A stretch of 43,662 bases of DNA from Lentisphaerota bacterium (GCA_015061495.1 SUWL01000015.1:1-43662), one strand, 5' to 3'. Positions 23,913 to 33,680 are shown, counted from the first letter of the stretch. The notes: generated from the letters alone by a model not told the origin. Translations and numbers: made by a program.

Positions 23913-23996
23913 AACGGCTGTCCGAGGTTTATGGCAGAACTCTGAATAAAAATATAAAAATTGAAAAACGGAGTTGAAAATAGAATCGTATTTCCT

Positions 23997-24184
23997 GGTA
24001 ATGTCCCAAGTTTTGTGAAACTTACATTTAAGATCCGCTGCCCGCGATAATCGCAATATGAGAATACATCACAAACATCATGTTTTGTCAACTGTGCAAT
24101 AACGTTTTGATCCGGTCGGCTTGCCACGGCGCAGTGAAACGAAGACGGGTGGATGCAGCGCATCACAACAAGTGGACAATAACC
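23997..24184 (-). mobile_element. Dispersed repeat copy C (MITE-like), carries outward promoter
   Basis: 188-bp copy with both ends: GGTAATGTCCCAAGTTTTGT on the left and GGTTATTGTCCACTTGTTGT read inward from the right. Compared with copy A it lacks about 95 bp near the right end. Flanks ATTTCCT (23990-23996) and ATTTATT (24185-24191) match at five of seven positions. Sequence 24192-24380 upstream of the prepilin promoter shows nothing else. Confidence 0.65.
24063..24091 (-). promoter_or_regulatory. Outward promoter in repeat copy C
   Basis: On the minus strand TTGACA (24086-24091), 17 bp, TGTATT (24063-24068), pointing at the AAA ATPase gene about 230 bp away. Confidence 0.55.
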
Positions 24185-24380
24185 ATTTATTAAGCATACC
24201 GCAATCGGTGTTTTCTGCAAAAACATGGTTCATTCCGCGGCAAGCTTATCCACGTTTTGCACTCTGACTGTTTGAGTGGTCAAACAATTTTATTTTGAAA
24301 TGTAAATTTTTTAAAGCACCGGATAAAATCTCAAATAGTGATATTTTTCAACAAAAGTTATATCGATGCTCCGGATTTGT

Positions 24381-24409
24381 TTGCTTTTGAAGGTAATTTT
24401 GTGTAAAAT
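24381..24409 (+). promoter_or_regulatory. Promoter and leader of the prepilin gene
   Basis: TTGCTT (24381-24386), 17 bp, TAAAAT (24404-24409). The leader to the ATG at 24489 contains two small hairpins, AGTAC/GTACT (24421-24437) and AGCGG/CCGCT (24446-24460), before AAAGGA. Confidence 0.55.
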
Positions 24410-24488
24410 ATGTTTTAGCGAGTACGAAATATGTACTGAAAAAGTAGCGGGAGTTCCGCTGAAAAACAAAAGAAAGGAAAAACAACAA

Positions 24489-25160
24489 ATGAAAAAGAGT
24501 CGTGGATTCACTCTTATCGAGCTGCTGGTCGTGATCGCGATCATCGCCATCCTGGCTGCAATCCTGCTGCCCGCCCTGCAGAAAGCCCGTGAAAGCGGCC
24601 GTCGCGGCAGCTGCACCAACAACCTGAAACAGATCGGCAACGCTCTGGAATTCTACACCCAGACCTCCACCGGTCAGCTCCGTCCCCATGGCTTCGCCAA
24701 AAAACTGGTGAATGATGCCGCTGAAGAGGCAGAGATCAGCGAAGATGCAGACGGTGCTGCCGCAGCAATGGAAGTCCTCCGTTCCAATGGTCACCTGACC
24801 GACCACAAAGTTTTCGTCTGCCCCTCCGCTACGGCTTCTGCCGGCGAGGATAAAGAGTCCCTGACCTACGATAATGGAACCGAAGCCACTCTGACCTATG
24901 GCTATGTCTATGTCGACAGCCAGTACAGCAGTGCTTCCGCGGTTTCCGCTGACGTCCTCAACAACAAAGCAAATGGTGCAGCACCGGAGGCGGAAGGCAA
25001 AATCTCTGCTTCCAACCACACCGACTTCGGTAACTTCCTCTATGCTGACGGTCACGTCAAAGGCTATGCTGCCACCAAATGGTACAGCAAATCCAACATC
25101 GGTGTGAAAGCCAACAGCACCACATATCAGGTTTGGCCGAACAAAACCTATGCTGAATAA
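24489..25160 (+). CDS. Type II/IV secretion-like prepilin (PVC-type, H-x9-DG)
   Basis: 223-residue protein with a type III signal: MKKSRG followed by [16 protein letters not shown], to be cut by prepilin peptidase after Gly 6, with Glu at +5. The hydrophobic helix (residues 7-29) leads into [12 protein letters not shown] and C-T-N-N-L-K-Q-I-G. The C-terminal [14 protein letters not shown] is the H-x9-DG motif of pseudopilin-like proteins common in Planctomycetes and Lentisphaerae, where dozens of paralogs occur per genome. No pilus assembly genes are near. Upstream in-frame extension to 24366 is rejected because it crosses the promoter. Codon use suggests good expression. Confidence 0.93.
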   Translation: MKKSRGFTLIELLVVIAIIAILAAILLPALQKARESGRRGSCTNNLKQIGNALEFYTQTSTGQLRPHGFAKKLVNDAAEEAEISEDADGAAAAMEVLRSNGHLTDHKVFVCPSATASAGEDKESLTYDNGTEATLTYGYVYVDSQYSSASAVSADVLNNKANGAAPEAEGKISASNHTDFGNFLYADGHVKGYAATKWYSKSNIGVKANSTTYQVWPNKTYAE

Positions 25161-25190
25161 TTTCAGCTGTTGACAGTAAGTCAAAAACTC

Positions 25191-25220
25191 AAAAGGCAGG
25201 GTTTGATCCCTGCCTTTTTT
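25191..25220 (+). terminator. Terminator of the prepilin gene
   Basis: Perfect 11-bp stem AAAAGGCAGGG / CCCTGCCTTTT with loop TTTGAT, running into a T-run. Confidence 0.93.
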
Positions 25221-25309
25221 GTGCCGTAAAAACGGAAACTGGCGTTTTGTACGGATGGGTACGGGTAATTTAATTACGGAAAAATCTGAAGCGTGGCATA
25301 GCGGTGACA

Positions 25310-25490
25310 AACTCTAATGGTTTGCATCATAGTGTATGCATACAAGCGGGTTGCAGGACAAATCAGGTGGCGGCAGGATGTAAGGCACGGTACGGGGAAC
25401 TCCCACCGGTGCGGCAACCGCACCGGATCAATCCTGCTTTGGCTTGTATACAACTTTTGCGCGACAGTATGCGGCAATTTTTTATTTTTG
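25310..25490 (+). ncRNA. Candidate structured RNA between prepilin gene and uvrA
   Basis: The interval has nested pairing: CAAAC/GTTTG hairpin (25310-25326), outer stem ATACAAGC (25340-25347) with GCTTGTAT (25442-25449), middle stem GCAGGAT (25373-25379) with ATCCTGC (25431-25437), and an inner perfect hairpin CCGGTGCGG-CAA-CCGCACCGG. A weak stem TTGC/GCAA then runs into TTTTTT, ending at the uvrA 3' end. I see no match to a known riboswitch, SRP, 6S or RNase P RNA. The strand is uncertain. Bases 25221-25309 hold nothing else. Confidence 0.35.
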
Positions 25491-28328
25491 GGGCAAGTAC
25501 TGCCGCAAAAATCTGCCGGTGTGCGAAGTGCGATGTTTTGCCACCTCTTCCGGAGTGCCGGAAACGACCAGTTTGCCTCCGGCGTCGCCGCCTTCCGGTC
25601 CCATATCCAGAATATAGTCCGCGGTTTTGATCACATCCAGATTGTGTTCGATAACGATCACACTGTTTCCCATGTCCCGCAGGCGGAAAAGCACTTTGAG
25701 CAGCTGGTCGATATCCGCCAGATGCAACCCGGTGGTCGGTTCATCCAGAATGTAGACCGTATGTCCCCGGGGCACCCGGGAAAGTTCTGCCGCCAGTTTC
25801 ACCCGCTGCGCTTCACCGCCGGACAGCGTGGTGGCACTCTGCCCCAGTTTGAGATAACCCAGTCCCACATCCTGCAAGGTCTGCAATTTCCGTTTAAGCG
25901 GAGTGATCGTGGAAAAAAGTTCCACTGCCTGATCGATGGATAAATCGAGGATTTCAGCGATATTCAGCCCCTTGTAACGCACCATCAGCGTTTCATTGTT
26001 GAAGCGTTTGCCGCCGCATGCCGAACAGGTGACACTGGCATCGGCAAGAAACTGCATTTCAATGCGCTTGACCCCATCGCCGGCACACTCTTCACAGCGG
26101 CCGCCTTTGACGTTGAAACTGAATCTGCCGGGAGAATACCCCCGCATTTTGGCTTCCGGAAGTTCCGCAAAAAGTTTGCGGATAATGTCAAAAGCCCCGG
26201 TGTAAGTCGCCGGATTGGAACGCGGCGTGCGTCCGATGGGACTCTGGTCGATGACGATCGCTTTGTCCACATGCTCCAATCCGTCAACTCCGGCACACGC
26301 TCCCATGGGTTCATCATTGATATTGCAGGCGGCATTGAGCGCACGCACCAGAATACCGTTGATCAGAGAAGATTTGCCTGAACCGGAAACTCCGGTGACA
26401 CAGGTGAATACCCCAAGCGGGATCTTGACGGTGACATTTTTCAGATTGTGGAACTTCGCCTTTTTGATGGTGAGGAAGTTCCCGTTTCCGGCAAGTCTTT
26501 CTCCGGGTACGGCGATCGCTTTGCGGCCTGCCAGATAATCTCCGGTAAGCGAACGGGGGAAACCGGGGATCTCCGCCGGAGTACCTGCCGCCACGACTTC
26601 GCCGCCGTTGACTCCGGCTCCGGGGCCGAGGTCGATCAGATAATCTGCCCGGGCAATGGTATCCAGATCGTGTTCCACAACGATCACGCTGTTGCCCAGA
26701 TCCCGGAGTTTTTCCAGTGTGGCAAGCAGCATGTCATTGTCCCGCTGATGCAGACCGATGGATGGTTCATCGAGGATGTAAAGCACGCCGACCAGCCCGC
26801 AGCCGAGCTGGGTGGCAAGCCGGATACGCTGCGCTTCCCCTCCGGAGAGCGTACTGCTCACCCGGTCAAGCGTCAGATAGTTCAGCCCCACATCACAGAG
26901 AAAAGTCAACCGGCTGTGGATCTCTCTGATCACATCGGCGGCAATGACCGAATGTTCTTTATTCAACTGCAAAGTCGCGACGAATTCTCTGGCATCGCTG
27001 ATGCTCATCGCATTGAATTGCGCCAGATTTTTGCCGCCGACCGTGACTGCCAGTGCCGCAGGATTGAGCCTTGCGCCGTGACACTCCGGACAGGTGCGCG
27101 GGCTCTGGTAAGCGGCGAGTCTTTCCCTTACGGAATCGGATTCCGTTTCCATCATGCGGCGGCGCAAATTTTCCAGCACTCCCTCAAATGGTTTTGCCCA
27201 ATGGTACTTTTTGCCGTGCATATAGTAATCGAATTCCAGATTTTTTTCACCGGTACCGTAGAGCAGCTGCTGCCGGAATTGATCGGGCAGTTTCTCAAAA
27301 GGAGTGCTTAAAAGAGAGGTGTCGCCGAATTGTTCTGCAAATTTGCGCAGCATCATATTGTAATATATAATAAGATGCCGGGGACCGCGCCGCCAGCCGG
27401 GGATCGCGCCGTTTTTAATGGACAGCGAAGGATCGGGAACCACCTTTTCCGGATCCATACACAACTGCACCCCCAATCCGTTGCAGCATTTACAGGCACC
27501 GTAAGGGGAGTTGAAACTGAAGTTGCGCGGCAGCATTTCTCCGAAAGATATCCCGCAATCGACACAGGCAAGTTTTTCGCAGAAAGAACGCTCTTCGGAA
27601 GTGCCGTCCTTTTCCAGCAATGCAGTCAGCACGCCGTTGCCGTGTTTCAAAGCGGTTTCCACGGAATCGGTCAGCCGGGAACGGTCGATGGAACCGGTTT
27701 TCAACCGGTCCACGACCGCTTCGATGGTGTGCCGCTGATTCTTTTCCCGGATGCCGTCGAAATCCTCCAGCATGATCACTTCACCGTCGATACGGGCGCG
27801 GACAAAGCCGTCGGCACGCAGTTTGTCCAGAATATCCCGGTGTTCACCCTTTCTGCCGGAAACCACCGGAGCAAGGATGCTCATTTTGTAACCGTCAGGC
27901 AGGTCAAGCAGCTGTAACGTGATCGCTTCGGCGGATTGGGAAGCAAGTTCTTTGCCGCATTCCGGACAGTGCGGAATGCCGCAGTGGGTGTAGAGCAAAC
28001 GCAAATAGTCGTAGATCTCGGTAACGGTCGCCACCGTGGAACGGGGAGTGCCGCCGGCACTGCGCTGTTCGATGGCGATTGCCGGAGCGAGCCCTTCGAT
28101 ATGATCGACTTTGGGCTTTTGCATCAGATCGAGGAACTGCCGGGCATAAGCGGAAAGGCTCTCCACATAACGCCGCTGCCCCTCGGCATAGAGGGTGTCA
28201 AATGCCAGCGATGACTTGCCCGAACCGGACAAACCGGTGATGACCACCAGTTTATTGCGGGGAATCGTCAGGTCAAAATTTTTCAGATTGTGCTGGGACG
28301 CACCTTTTATAACGATATCGCCAGCCAT
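25482..28328 (-). CDS. uvrA: Excinuclease ABC subunit A
   Basis: 948-residue DNA damage recognition ATPase of nucleotide excision repair, close to the 940 residues of the E. coli protein. It has two ABC modules: Walker [10 protein letters not shown] (about 32-40) with signature [12 protein letters not shown] in the first, and G-V-S-G-S-G-K-S-S with [12 protein letters not shown] in the second. Zinc-binding Cys pairs are visible (C-V-D-C and C-K-C-C in the first half, C-E-E-C and C-S-A-C in the second). It is the last gene of the lpxK-led minus operon, 3 bp after the NUDIX gene. Confidence 0.97.
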   Translation of the reverse strand: MAGDIVIKGASQHNLKNFDLTIPRNKLVVITGLSGSGKSSLAFDTLYAEGQRRYVESLSAYARQFLDLMQKPKVDHIEGLAPAIAIEQRSAGGTPRSTVATVTEIYDYLRLLYTHCGIPHCPECGKELASQSAEAITLQLLDLPDGYKMSILAPVVSGRKGEHRDILDKLRADGFVRARIDGEVIMLEDFDGIREKNQRHTIEAVVDRLKTGSIDRSRLTDSVETALKHGNGVLTALLEKDGTSEERSFCEKLACVDCGISFGEMLPRNFSFNSPYGACKCCNGLGVQLCMDPEKVVPDPSLSIKNGAIPGWRRGPRHLIIYYNMMLRKFAEQFGDTSLLSTPFEKLPDQFRQQLLYGTGEKNLEFDYYMHGKKYHWAKPFEGVLENLRRRMMETESDSVRERLAAYQSPRTCPECHGARLNPAALAVTVGGKNLAQFNAMSISDAREFVATLQLNKEHSVIAADVIREIHSRLTFLCDVGLNYLTLDRVSSTLSGGEAQRIRLATQLGCGLVGVLYILDEPSIGLHQRDNDMLLATLEKLRDLGNSVIVVEHDLDTIARADYLIDLGPGAGVNGGEVVAAGTPAEIPGFPRSLTGDYLAGRKAIAVPGERLAGNGNFLTIKKAKFHNLKNVTVKIPLGVFTCVTGVSGSGKSSLINGILVRALNAACNINDEPMGACAGVDGLEHVDKAIVIDQSPIGRTPRSNPATYTGAFDIIRKLFAELPEAKMRGYSPGRFSFNVKGGRCEECAGDGVKRIEMQFLADASVTCSACGGKRFNNETLMVRYKGLNIAEILDLSIDQAVELFSTITPLKRKLQTLQDVGLGYLKLGQSATTLSGGEAQRVKLAAELSRVPRGHTVYILDEPTTGLHLADIDQLLKVLFRLRDMGNSVIVIEHNLDVIKTADYILDMGPEGGDAGGKLVVSGTPEEVAKHRTSHTGRFLRQYLPQK

Positions 28329-28331
28329 GAC

Positions 28332-28910
28332 TCACCACTGAAAAGCCCGGAACGCCAATGCAGTATAGATTTTGCTGTCGATCCCGCACCCGGCAGCTTC
28401 CATTTGAGCTACGAAATCAGCCAGAGCGTCGATTTTCACCCGGAAAACTTCGATATTTTCGCACTCTTCCTGATGGTTCCCCGGGAGCATACATTGCGGA
28501 TATCTGCTCCCGTCAATCTCCATAGCGGCAAGGACGATGGATTCACCGGTCATCCCCGGTGAACTGAATCCGCCTTCAGTGGTATAAAGCACTTTGCCCT
28601 CAAATCCGGTCTCTTCATAAAGTTCCCGGATGGCGGTCGTTTCCGCACTCTCTCCGGGATCGATCAGACCGGCGGGGAACTCCACCATCAATTTCCCGGC
28701 AGGCGGGCGGAACTGCCGGACGAGAATGATCTCATTATCCGGCACGATTTTTGCCACGATAAAAACCGCATGAGCTTCACCGGTCGAACCGGTACGGTCA
28801 ACCGCTTCCCAGTGGCGGGCAACGCCTTTGGCATCGGTATAATAGATCTTTTTATATGCGAGAAATTTCCCGCTGCAAAGCAATTCACTGCGGTCGATAC
28901 GGGCATCCAT
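28332..28910 (-). CDS. NUDIX hydrolase (ADP-ribose pyrophosphatase-like)
   Basis: 192-residue hydrolase of nucleoside diphosphate derivatives. The full NUDIX box G-x5-E-x7-R-E-x2-E-E-x-G is present (G-L-I-D-P-G-E ... R-E-L-Y-E-E-T-G-F, about residues 80-102). The preceding [18 protein letters not shown] fits the ADP-ribose/ADP-sugar pyrophosphatase branch. It starts 1 bp after the ABM gene ends and 3 bp before uvrA, in the same operon. Confidence 0.9.
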   Translation of the reverse strand: MDARIDRSELLCSGKFLAYKKIYYTDAKGVARHWEAVDRTGSTGEAHAVFIVAKIVPDNEIILVRQFRPPAGKLMVEFPAGLIDPGESAETTAIRELYEETGFEGKVLYTTEGGFSSPGMTGESIVLAAMEIDGSRYPQCMLPGNHQEECENIEVFRVKIDALADFVAQMEAAGCGIDSKIYTALAFRAFQW

Positions 28911-28911
28911 C

Positions 28912-29205
28912 TTATTTTATTTCCTTCAAAAATCTGCCGTGCGGCTCACCGGCGAGCAGACCGGCCCGGTCAGCCAGAAACTTCTGCAAATGCGCGGTTG
29001 CCATGTGGCTGTCCAAAGCAGCGGCATCCTGCCACTGCTCGTAAATGATAAATTCATCCGGATCATCGGTCGCATGGGGACGGTAACAGATATTTCCGGG
29101 TTCTTTGACGGTTTCGGCGGCAAGTTCGGCAAGAGCGGCGGCAAGTTCGGCGCCTTTGCCTCTGGCGGCATTGACGGGACAAAGCAGTGTTATGACTTCC
29201 GGCAT
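28912..29205 (-). CDS. ABM-domain (antibiotic biosynthesis monooxygenase-like) protein
   Basis: 97-residue dimeric ferredoxin-like fold protein. It shows C-P-V-N-A-A-R-G-K-G-A-E-L-A-A-A-L, C-Y-R-P-H, F-I-I-Y-E-Q-W-Q-D-A-A-A-L-D-S-H and H-L-Q-K-F as in YgiN/LsrG-like proteins, which include quinol monooxygenases and autoinducer-degrading enzymes. The ATG at 29205 is chosen over a TTG at 29220 because GAGGT lies 5 bp upstream. The substrate is unknown. Confidence 0.82.
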   Translation of the reverse strand: MPEVITLLCPVNAARGKGAELAAALAELAAETVKEPGNICYRPHATDDPDEFIIYEQWQDAAALDSHMATAHLQKFLADRAGLLAGEPHGRFLKEIK

Positions 29206-29212
29206 GATGACC

Positions 29213-29869
29213 TCACTCAAAAATCAATTGACCGAATTCATCGGGCAGATGGAAACTCAAGTGGCTCAAATGCACCCAGCTCAACCAGGTCGGATGAGAA
29301 CACTTGTCGGCACATTTGGAGAAGTTCGCCGTCCAGGTTTTGCCGGACAACTCCTTGTCCCACGCCGCCCATTTCCGGAAAAATGCCACCGGAATGGAGA
29401 AGCCCAGATACCAGGTGACCGGTTCAGTGATCTCTTCGGTGATCATCCGGGGCAGAGTATGATAACGTTTGACAGCCGCCAGATCCTCATCGGGGATGAC
29501 CACATAATCTTTTTCATGGATATTGCGGCAGCGCCAGAGCAGCATCGTACCGCCGCAATTCATTTCAAAATTGAAGTAATATTCGCACCCCTCGGGTTTG
29601 ACAAAGAATTCCACACAACTGTCCCGGCAGACCTGATGCTGATTTTCCGTAGCGCGGGCGACCACATAGCGGTCCTCCACCCGGAAAAGCCCGCAAATAT
29701 GTTCATTATCGTGAAGCATTTTGATCTGAACCAGCGGGGTGTGGTCACTGTTTTTGTCGGGAAAGCCGTAATCGACGTCGGCGATTTGCGCATCTTTCCA
29801 GATGCCGGAATCCCAACCGGCATCAAGAGCGATCGGAACGGCAGATTTTTTTACGGTGAAAGATTTCAT
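29213..29869 (-). CDS. CBM9-like carbohydrate-binding domain protein
   Basis: 218-residue protein matching the family-9-like carbohydrate-binding fold seen in many Bacteroidetes and Lentisphaerae proteins: W-D-S-G-I-W-K-D-A near residues 19-27, a segment L-F-R-V-E-D-R-Y-V, C-V-E-F-F-V-K-P (about 84-92), Y-F-N-F-E-M-N-C-G-G and a closing W-T-A-N-F-S-K-C-A-D with S-W-V-H-L-S. It has no signal peptide, so a secreted role is unsure. It overlaps the STN-domain gene upstream by 4 bp (ATGA). Its role among housekeeping genes is unexplained. Confidence 0.78.
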   Translation of the reverse strand: MKSFTVKKSAVPIALDAGWDSGIWKDAQIADVDYGFPDKNSDHTPLVQIKMLHDNEHICGLFRVEDRYVVARATENQHQVCRDSCVEFFVKPEGCEYYFNFEMNCGGTMLLWRCRNIHEKDYVVIPDEDLAAVKRYHTLPRMITEEITEPVTWYLGFSIPVAFFRKWAAWDKELSGKTWTANFSKCADKCSHPTWLSWVHLSHLSFHLPDEFGQLIFE

Positions 29870-30306
29870 TTCTGTACTCCTTTACTGACATATTTATGGA
29901 TAAATTCCACATGATCTTTTTTAACTTCGTAATCGCATCCGGACTGTTTTTTCAACTCATCAAGCACCTGCCGGAGCGTAACGTTTTTCATATTGAGTCG
30001 GATTGGCGGCAATTTCTCCAAACGCATGTATTTCTGATAGTGCGCCGGGTGTTTTTCCCGGAGAAAGACCACTTTGACCCCGGTCCCGGAGGGATCGAAA
30101 CGGCTGCTGTAACGGCTGATTTCCGTAACGCAAAGCTCAAATGCGAGGTCGTTGACTGCGATTTTCGGGAAAACGATGGTATCCAGTTTTTTCTCGATGA
30201 TCACATGTCTGACTGCAGCCGGCTTGACCGGCTGGCGGTTTTGGGCATCAAGGGTCAGCGGCAGAAAAAACATCGGCAGTGCCAGCAGGCTCATCAGAAA
30301 TTTCAT
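29866..30306 (-). CDS. Small secreted STN-like domain protein
   Basis: 146-residue exported protein. A signal peptide (residues 1-21, M-K-F-L-M-S-L-L-A-L-P with D-A-Q at the end) precedes a domain ending in I-R-L-N-M-K-N-V-T-L-R-Q-V-L-D-E-L-K-K-Q-S-G-C-D-Y-E, which matches the short domain found at the N-terminus of secretins and TonB receptors. Here the domain stands alone with no secretin part. The ATG at 30306 follows AGGAA and gives the signal peptide; an upstream in-frame extension is rejected. It overlaps the CBM9-like gene by 4 bp. Confidence 0.72.
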   Translation of the reverse strand: MKFLMSLLALPMFFLPLTLDAQNRQPVKPAAVRHVIIEKKLDTIVFPKIAVNDLAFELCVTEISRYSSRFDPSGTGVKVVFLREKHPAHYQKYMRLEKLPPIRLNMKNVTLRQVLDELKKQSGCDYEVKKDHVEFIHKYVSKGVQK

Positions 30307-30351
30307 AAGATGCGTTCCTTTCCGGTTTGGTATTGTTTTGATACGGATCAT

Positions 30352-31314
30352 TTATTTAAGTCCTACGGCAGTGCGCACCTTATCCAGCGTCACGCTGGCG
30401 GCGGCACGGGCGCGTTCTCCATTTTTGCGGAGCAGTTCTTCCACGAAGTCCAGATTGGCTTCCAATTCAGCACGGCGGGCGCGCATGGGAGCGAAAAACT
30501 CCCACATCTTTTCAAACAACTCCTGTTTGGCGTGACCGTAACCGTAATTTCCGGCACGGTATTTCTCTTTCATCGTCTCCAATTCCGTTTCGCTGGCAAA
30601 GAGTTTGTACAGAGCCACGACATTGCATGATTCAGGATCTTTGGGCTCTTCCAGACCTTTACAGTCGGTGACGATGCTCATCACAGTCTTGCGCAAAGCC
30701 TTTTCCTTGCCGAAAATTGGAATGGTGTTGTTGTAGCTTTTGGACATTTTCTGCCCGTCCAGCCCCGGAACGATGGCGACCTGATCGGGGATGTAACCGT
30801 CGGGGATGGTGAATATTTCGCCGTATTCGTTATTGAATTTAATGGCGAGATCCCGGGTTATTTCCAAATGCTGTTTCTGATCTTTGCCCACGGGCACCAG
30901 ATTGGCGTTGTAAAGCAGGATGTCCGCCGCCATCAGCACCGGATAGGAAAACAATCCGTTATTAGGCAGGAAACCTTTGGCGATCTTGTCTTTGTAACTG
31001 TGGGCGCGCTCGAGGAAACCCAACGGAGTAACGGTGTTGAGGATCCACATCAATTCGCAAACTTCCGGAACGGCGGACTGCCGGAAAAAGACGGTCTTAT
31101 CCGTATCCACGCCGCAAGCGAGGAAATCCAGCGTCAGATTGATGATGCGTTCCCGGAGCTGTGCCGGTTCAGGATTGGTGGTAAGGGCGTGATAATCGGC
31201 AATAAAGAGGAACGATTCGCCCTTTTCCTGCAAGTCGCAAACCTGCCGCATGGCTCCGAAATAGTTGCCCAGATGGGGAATCCCGGAGGGCTGAATACCG
31301 GTTAAAATTCTCAT
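30352..31314 (-). CDS. trpS: Tryptophanyl-tRNA synthetase
   Basis: 320-residue class I synthetase that charges tRNA-Trp. G-I-Q-P-S-G-I-P-H-L-G-N (residues 6-17) holds the HIGH-type motif and K-M-S-K-S (about 194-198) the second signature; D-I-L-L-Y and G-K-D-Q-K-Q-H (about 131-150) fit the tryptophan site region. Length is normal for the family. It lies 26 bp after galK in the minus operon. Confidence 0.96.
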   Translation of the reverse strand: MRILTGIQPSGIPHLGNYFGAMRQVCDLQEKGESFLFIADYHALTTNPEPAQLRERIINLTLDFLACGVDTDKTVFFRQSAVPEVCELMWILNTVTPLGFLERAHSYKDKIAKGFLPNNGLFSYPVLMAADILLYNANLVPVGKDQKQHLEITRDLAIKFNNEYGEIFTIPDGYIPDQVAIVPGLDGQKMSKSYNNTIPIFGKEKALRKTVMSIVTDCKGLEEPKDPESCNVVALYKLFASETELETMKEKYRAGNYGYGHAKQELFEKMWEFFAPMRARRAELEANLDFVEELLRKNGERARAAASVTLDKVRTAVGLK

Positions 31315-31340
31315 GATATCTCTGACTTTCTCTCAATAAA

Positions 31341-32492
31341 TTATTTGACGATCGAAGCACCGTCACCGAGCGAACAGATGAATACTTCCGCTTCGATGCC
31401 GGTACGTTTGAAATATTCGGCTTTGACTCTTGCCGCGTAGTCTGCCGCATCATCGGCTTTGACCAGATGGATGGTGATCCCTCCGAAACCGCCTCCGGAA
31501 AGACGCGCTCCCAGACATGCCTCATCATGGCGGGCGATATCCACGAGGATATCCAGTTCCGCAGTGCTGTTTTCAAAGTTGCTGATACTCGAATCGTGGG
31601 AATCAAAGAGCAGTTCTCCGAAGCCTCTGACATCTCCGGCAGCGAGCAGTCCGGCGGCTTTTTTCACCCGGTCGCACTCCCCGGTGACGTGGCAGGCACG
31701 GCAGAATTCACGATTTGAAAGATGCTGTTTTGCCGCCAGCAGCTGTTCCGGGGTGATATCCCGCAAAGTCCGGCTGCCGGGGTAGATACCGGCAAGGATC
31801 CGGGCGGCATTTTCGCAATCTTCCCGGCGGACATTGTAATCGGAATCCACCAGCGTATGTTTTTTCATGGAGTTGATCACCACAAAAACGTAACCGGCTG
31901 GCAAAGCGTGCGTACCGAGAACTTCCACACTGCGGAAGTCGCTCATGATGATCGAATCTTTTTTGCCGAAAAGCGAACTGAACTGATCCAGCAGTCCGGT
32001 TTTCAGACCGAGGAAGTTGTTTTCTACCCCCTGCCCGGCACGGGCAAGTTCCGCGCGGTCGATGGCAAATCCGGCATATTCCGTAAATGCCAGACCGCAG
32101 GCGACCTCCAGCGCAGCCGAACTGCTCATACCGGCAGACAGCGGCACACTGCTCTCCAATCCGGCATTGAAGGCGAAAGGTTTGAAGCCTCTTTTGCGCA
32201 ATTCATTGAGCATACCGATGATGTATTTACTGCCGTTGCGCGGCGGTTTCTCATCCAGTGCAGCAAGATCGAAACTCATCTCTTTGCCTTCCCGGAAATC
32301 CATCACCCGGCAGCAAGTTCCCGATACCGGAGCGAGGACAAATTTCGTCGTCTGCCCCACTGCGCAGGAAAGGACAAAACCTTCGTTGTAGTCAGTGTGA
32401 TTGCCCAGCACTTCCAATCTGCCGGGTGCTTGCGCCGCGACTGCCGGAGCAACGCCGAAGTGCGCGGTGAATTTTTCCATAAGCTGCTGCAT
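31341..32492 (-). CDS. galK: Galactokinase
   Basis: 383-residue GHMP kinase that phosphorylates galactose at C1 in the Leloir pathway. The sugar-binding signature appears as G-R-L-E-V-L-G-N-H-T-D-Y-N-E-G (residues 24-38), with Asn where most galactokinases have Glu before His. The ATP motif is P-L-S-A-G-M-S-S-S-A-A-L (about 116-127), and the C-terminal G-A-R-L-S-G-G-G-F-G-G motif is intact. The Asn substitution could shift sugar preference to a related substrate. No galT or galE is in the window. Confidence 0.88.
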   Translation of the reverse strand: MQQLMEKFTAHFGVAPAVAAQAPGRLEVLGNHTDYNEGFVLSCAVGQTTKFVLAPVSGTCCRVMDFREGKEMSFDLAALDEKPPRNGSKYIIGMLNELRKRGFKPFAFNAGLESSVPLSAGMSSSAALEVACGLAFTEYAGFAIDRAELARAGQGVENNFLGLKTGLLDQFSSLFGKKDSIIMSDFRSVEVLGTHALPAGYVFVVINSMKKHTLVDSDYNVRREDCENAARILAGIYPGSRTLRDITPEQLLAAKQHLSNREFCRACHVTGECDRVKKAAGLLAAGDVRGFGELLFDSHDSSISNFENSTAELDILVDIARHDEACLGARLSGGGFGGITIHLVKADDAADYAARVKAEYFKRTGIEAEVFICSLGDGASIVK

Positions 32493-32507
32493 GAATAATA
32501 TCTCCTG

Positions 32508-33680
32508 TTACATGAAACAAATTCTTGAAATACATTGATTGAAACTCTCCTGACCGCTCAAAATGTCGATCTGGATGCGCAAATAGAATATCGGCACATC
32601 ACAACGGTCAAGCCGGGGGATGCGCACCGCATCTTTTTCAGTGGTGACGATCATCTCCGCACCGGCGGCTTTTGCCTGATTGACGAAATCGATGATCTCC
32701 TGCTGGGTGTAGCGGTGGTGGTCGGCGAAGTGGTCACGCAGCACCAGTTCCGCCCCGAAATCTTCCAGAAAACTCTCAAAACTGTCCGGACGGGCGATCG
32801 CCGACAACGCTGCGACTTTTGCCTGTTTCAGCGTGGAGAGCGGCAAAATCTCCTTGCTTGCCAGCTTTACCAGATGCTGGGGCTTGTGGCAGCACTCGAT
32901 GATCTCGGCGCGCCGGGTGTGGCGGCGGAGAAAACGCTTGAGATGTTCATTTTTGTGACTGCCGTCGGATTTGGTGAGAAAAATGTAATCGGCACGGCGG
33001 ATATTTTTGATCGGTTCCCGCAGAATGCCCCGCGGCAGCACATGACCGTTGCCGAATGGATCACTGGAATCCACCAGCACGATATTGATGTGCGGTTTCA
33101 GCATCAGATACTGGAAGCCGTCATCCAGAATGATCACGTCACTTTGAAAATTGTCGATCGCATAGATCCCCGATTTGACCCGGTCCTTATCCACGACCAC
33201 TGCCACATCCGGCAGATTGGATGCCAGCATATACGGTTCATCCCCGGCATACTCCGAATTGAGCAGCAAATTGGTACCGTCCGAAACCACTTTAGGCGGG
33301 GTTTCCACTTTATGGTGGCGGAAAAAGTGAGCAAGTTTTTCACCGAAAGTCCGCTTTTTGCTCCGGTATCCCCGGCTTAAAATGGCGACTTTTCTGCCGT
33401 TGGCAGAGAGCGTGCGGGCAAAGACCTCCACCACCGGAGTTTTACCGGTGCCGCCGCAGCTCAAGTTGCCGATACTGACCACCAGACAGCCCAGTGCATG
33501 ATTGCGGATCACCCGCTTGTCGTACATCCACACCCGGAACTGTACCGCCATCCGGTAAAAACGCGATGCCACAAAGAGCAGATTTATCAGCGCACGGTCA
33601 AACCACCGCCGCCGTCTGCCGGACATCACCTCCAGGAAGTATTGTTCCAGATGTTCTGTATCAAGTTTGAATTTATGCAT
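32508..33680 (-). CDS. lpxK: Tetraacyldisaccharide 4'-kinase (lipid A synthesis)
   Basis: 390-residue membrane-associated kinase adding the 4' phosphate of lipid A. The P-loop [13 protein letters not shown] (about residues 72-84) and S-R-G-Y follow an N-terminal hydrophobic stretch, and I-L-D-D-G-F-Q-Y (about 180) is the family hallmark; V-T-T-E-K-D-A-V near the C-terminus is also typical. It is the first gene of an eight-gene minus operon with its own promoter. Its presence shows a lipid A-containing outer membrane. Confidence 0.94.
   Translation of the reverse strand: MHKFKLDTEHLEQYFLEVMSGRRRRWFDRALINLLFVASRFYRMAVQFRVWMYDKRVIRNHALGCLVVSIGNLSCGGTGKTPVVEVFARTLSANGRKVAILSRGYRSKKRTFGEKLAHFFRHHKVETPPKVVSDGTNLLLNSEYAGDEPYMLASNLPDVAVVVDKDRVKSGIYAIDNFQSDVIILDDGFQYLMLKPHINIVLVDSSDPFGNGHVLPRGILREPIKNIRRADYIFLTKSDGSHKNEHLKRFLRRHTRRAEIIECCHKPQHLVKLASKEILPLSTLKQAKVAALSAIARPDSFESFLEDFGAELVLRDHFADHHRYTQQEIIDFVNQAKAAGAEMIVTTEKDAVRIPRLDRCDVPIFYLRIQIDILSGQESFNQCISRICFM

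Noticed and set aside
25310-25460. Cobalamin, FMN or SRP RNA in the structured intergenic region
   Set aside because: The conserved sequence cores of these RNAs are not present; only generic base pairing is seen.
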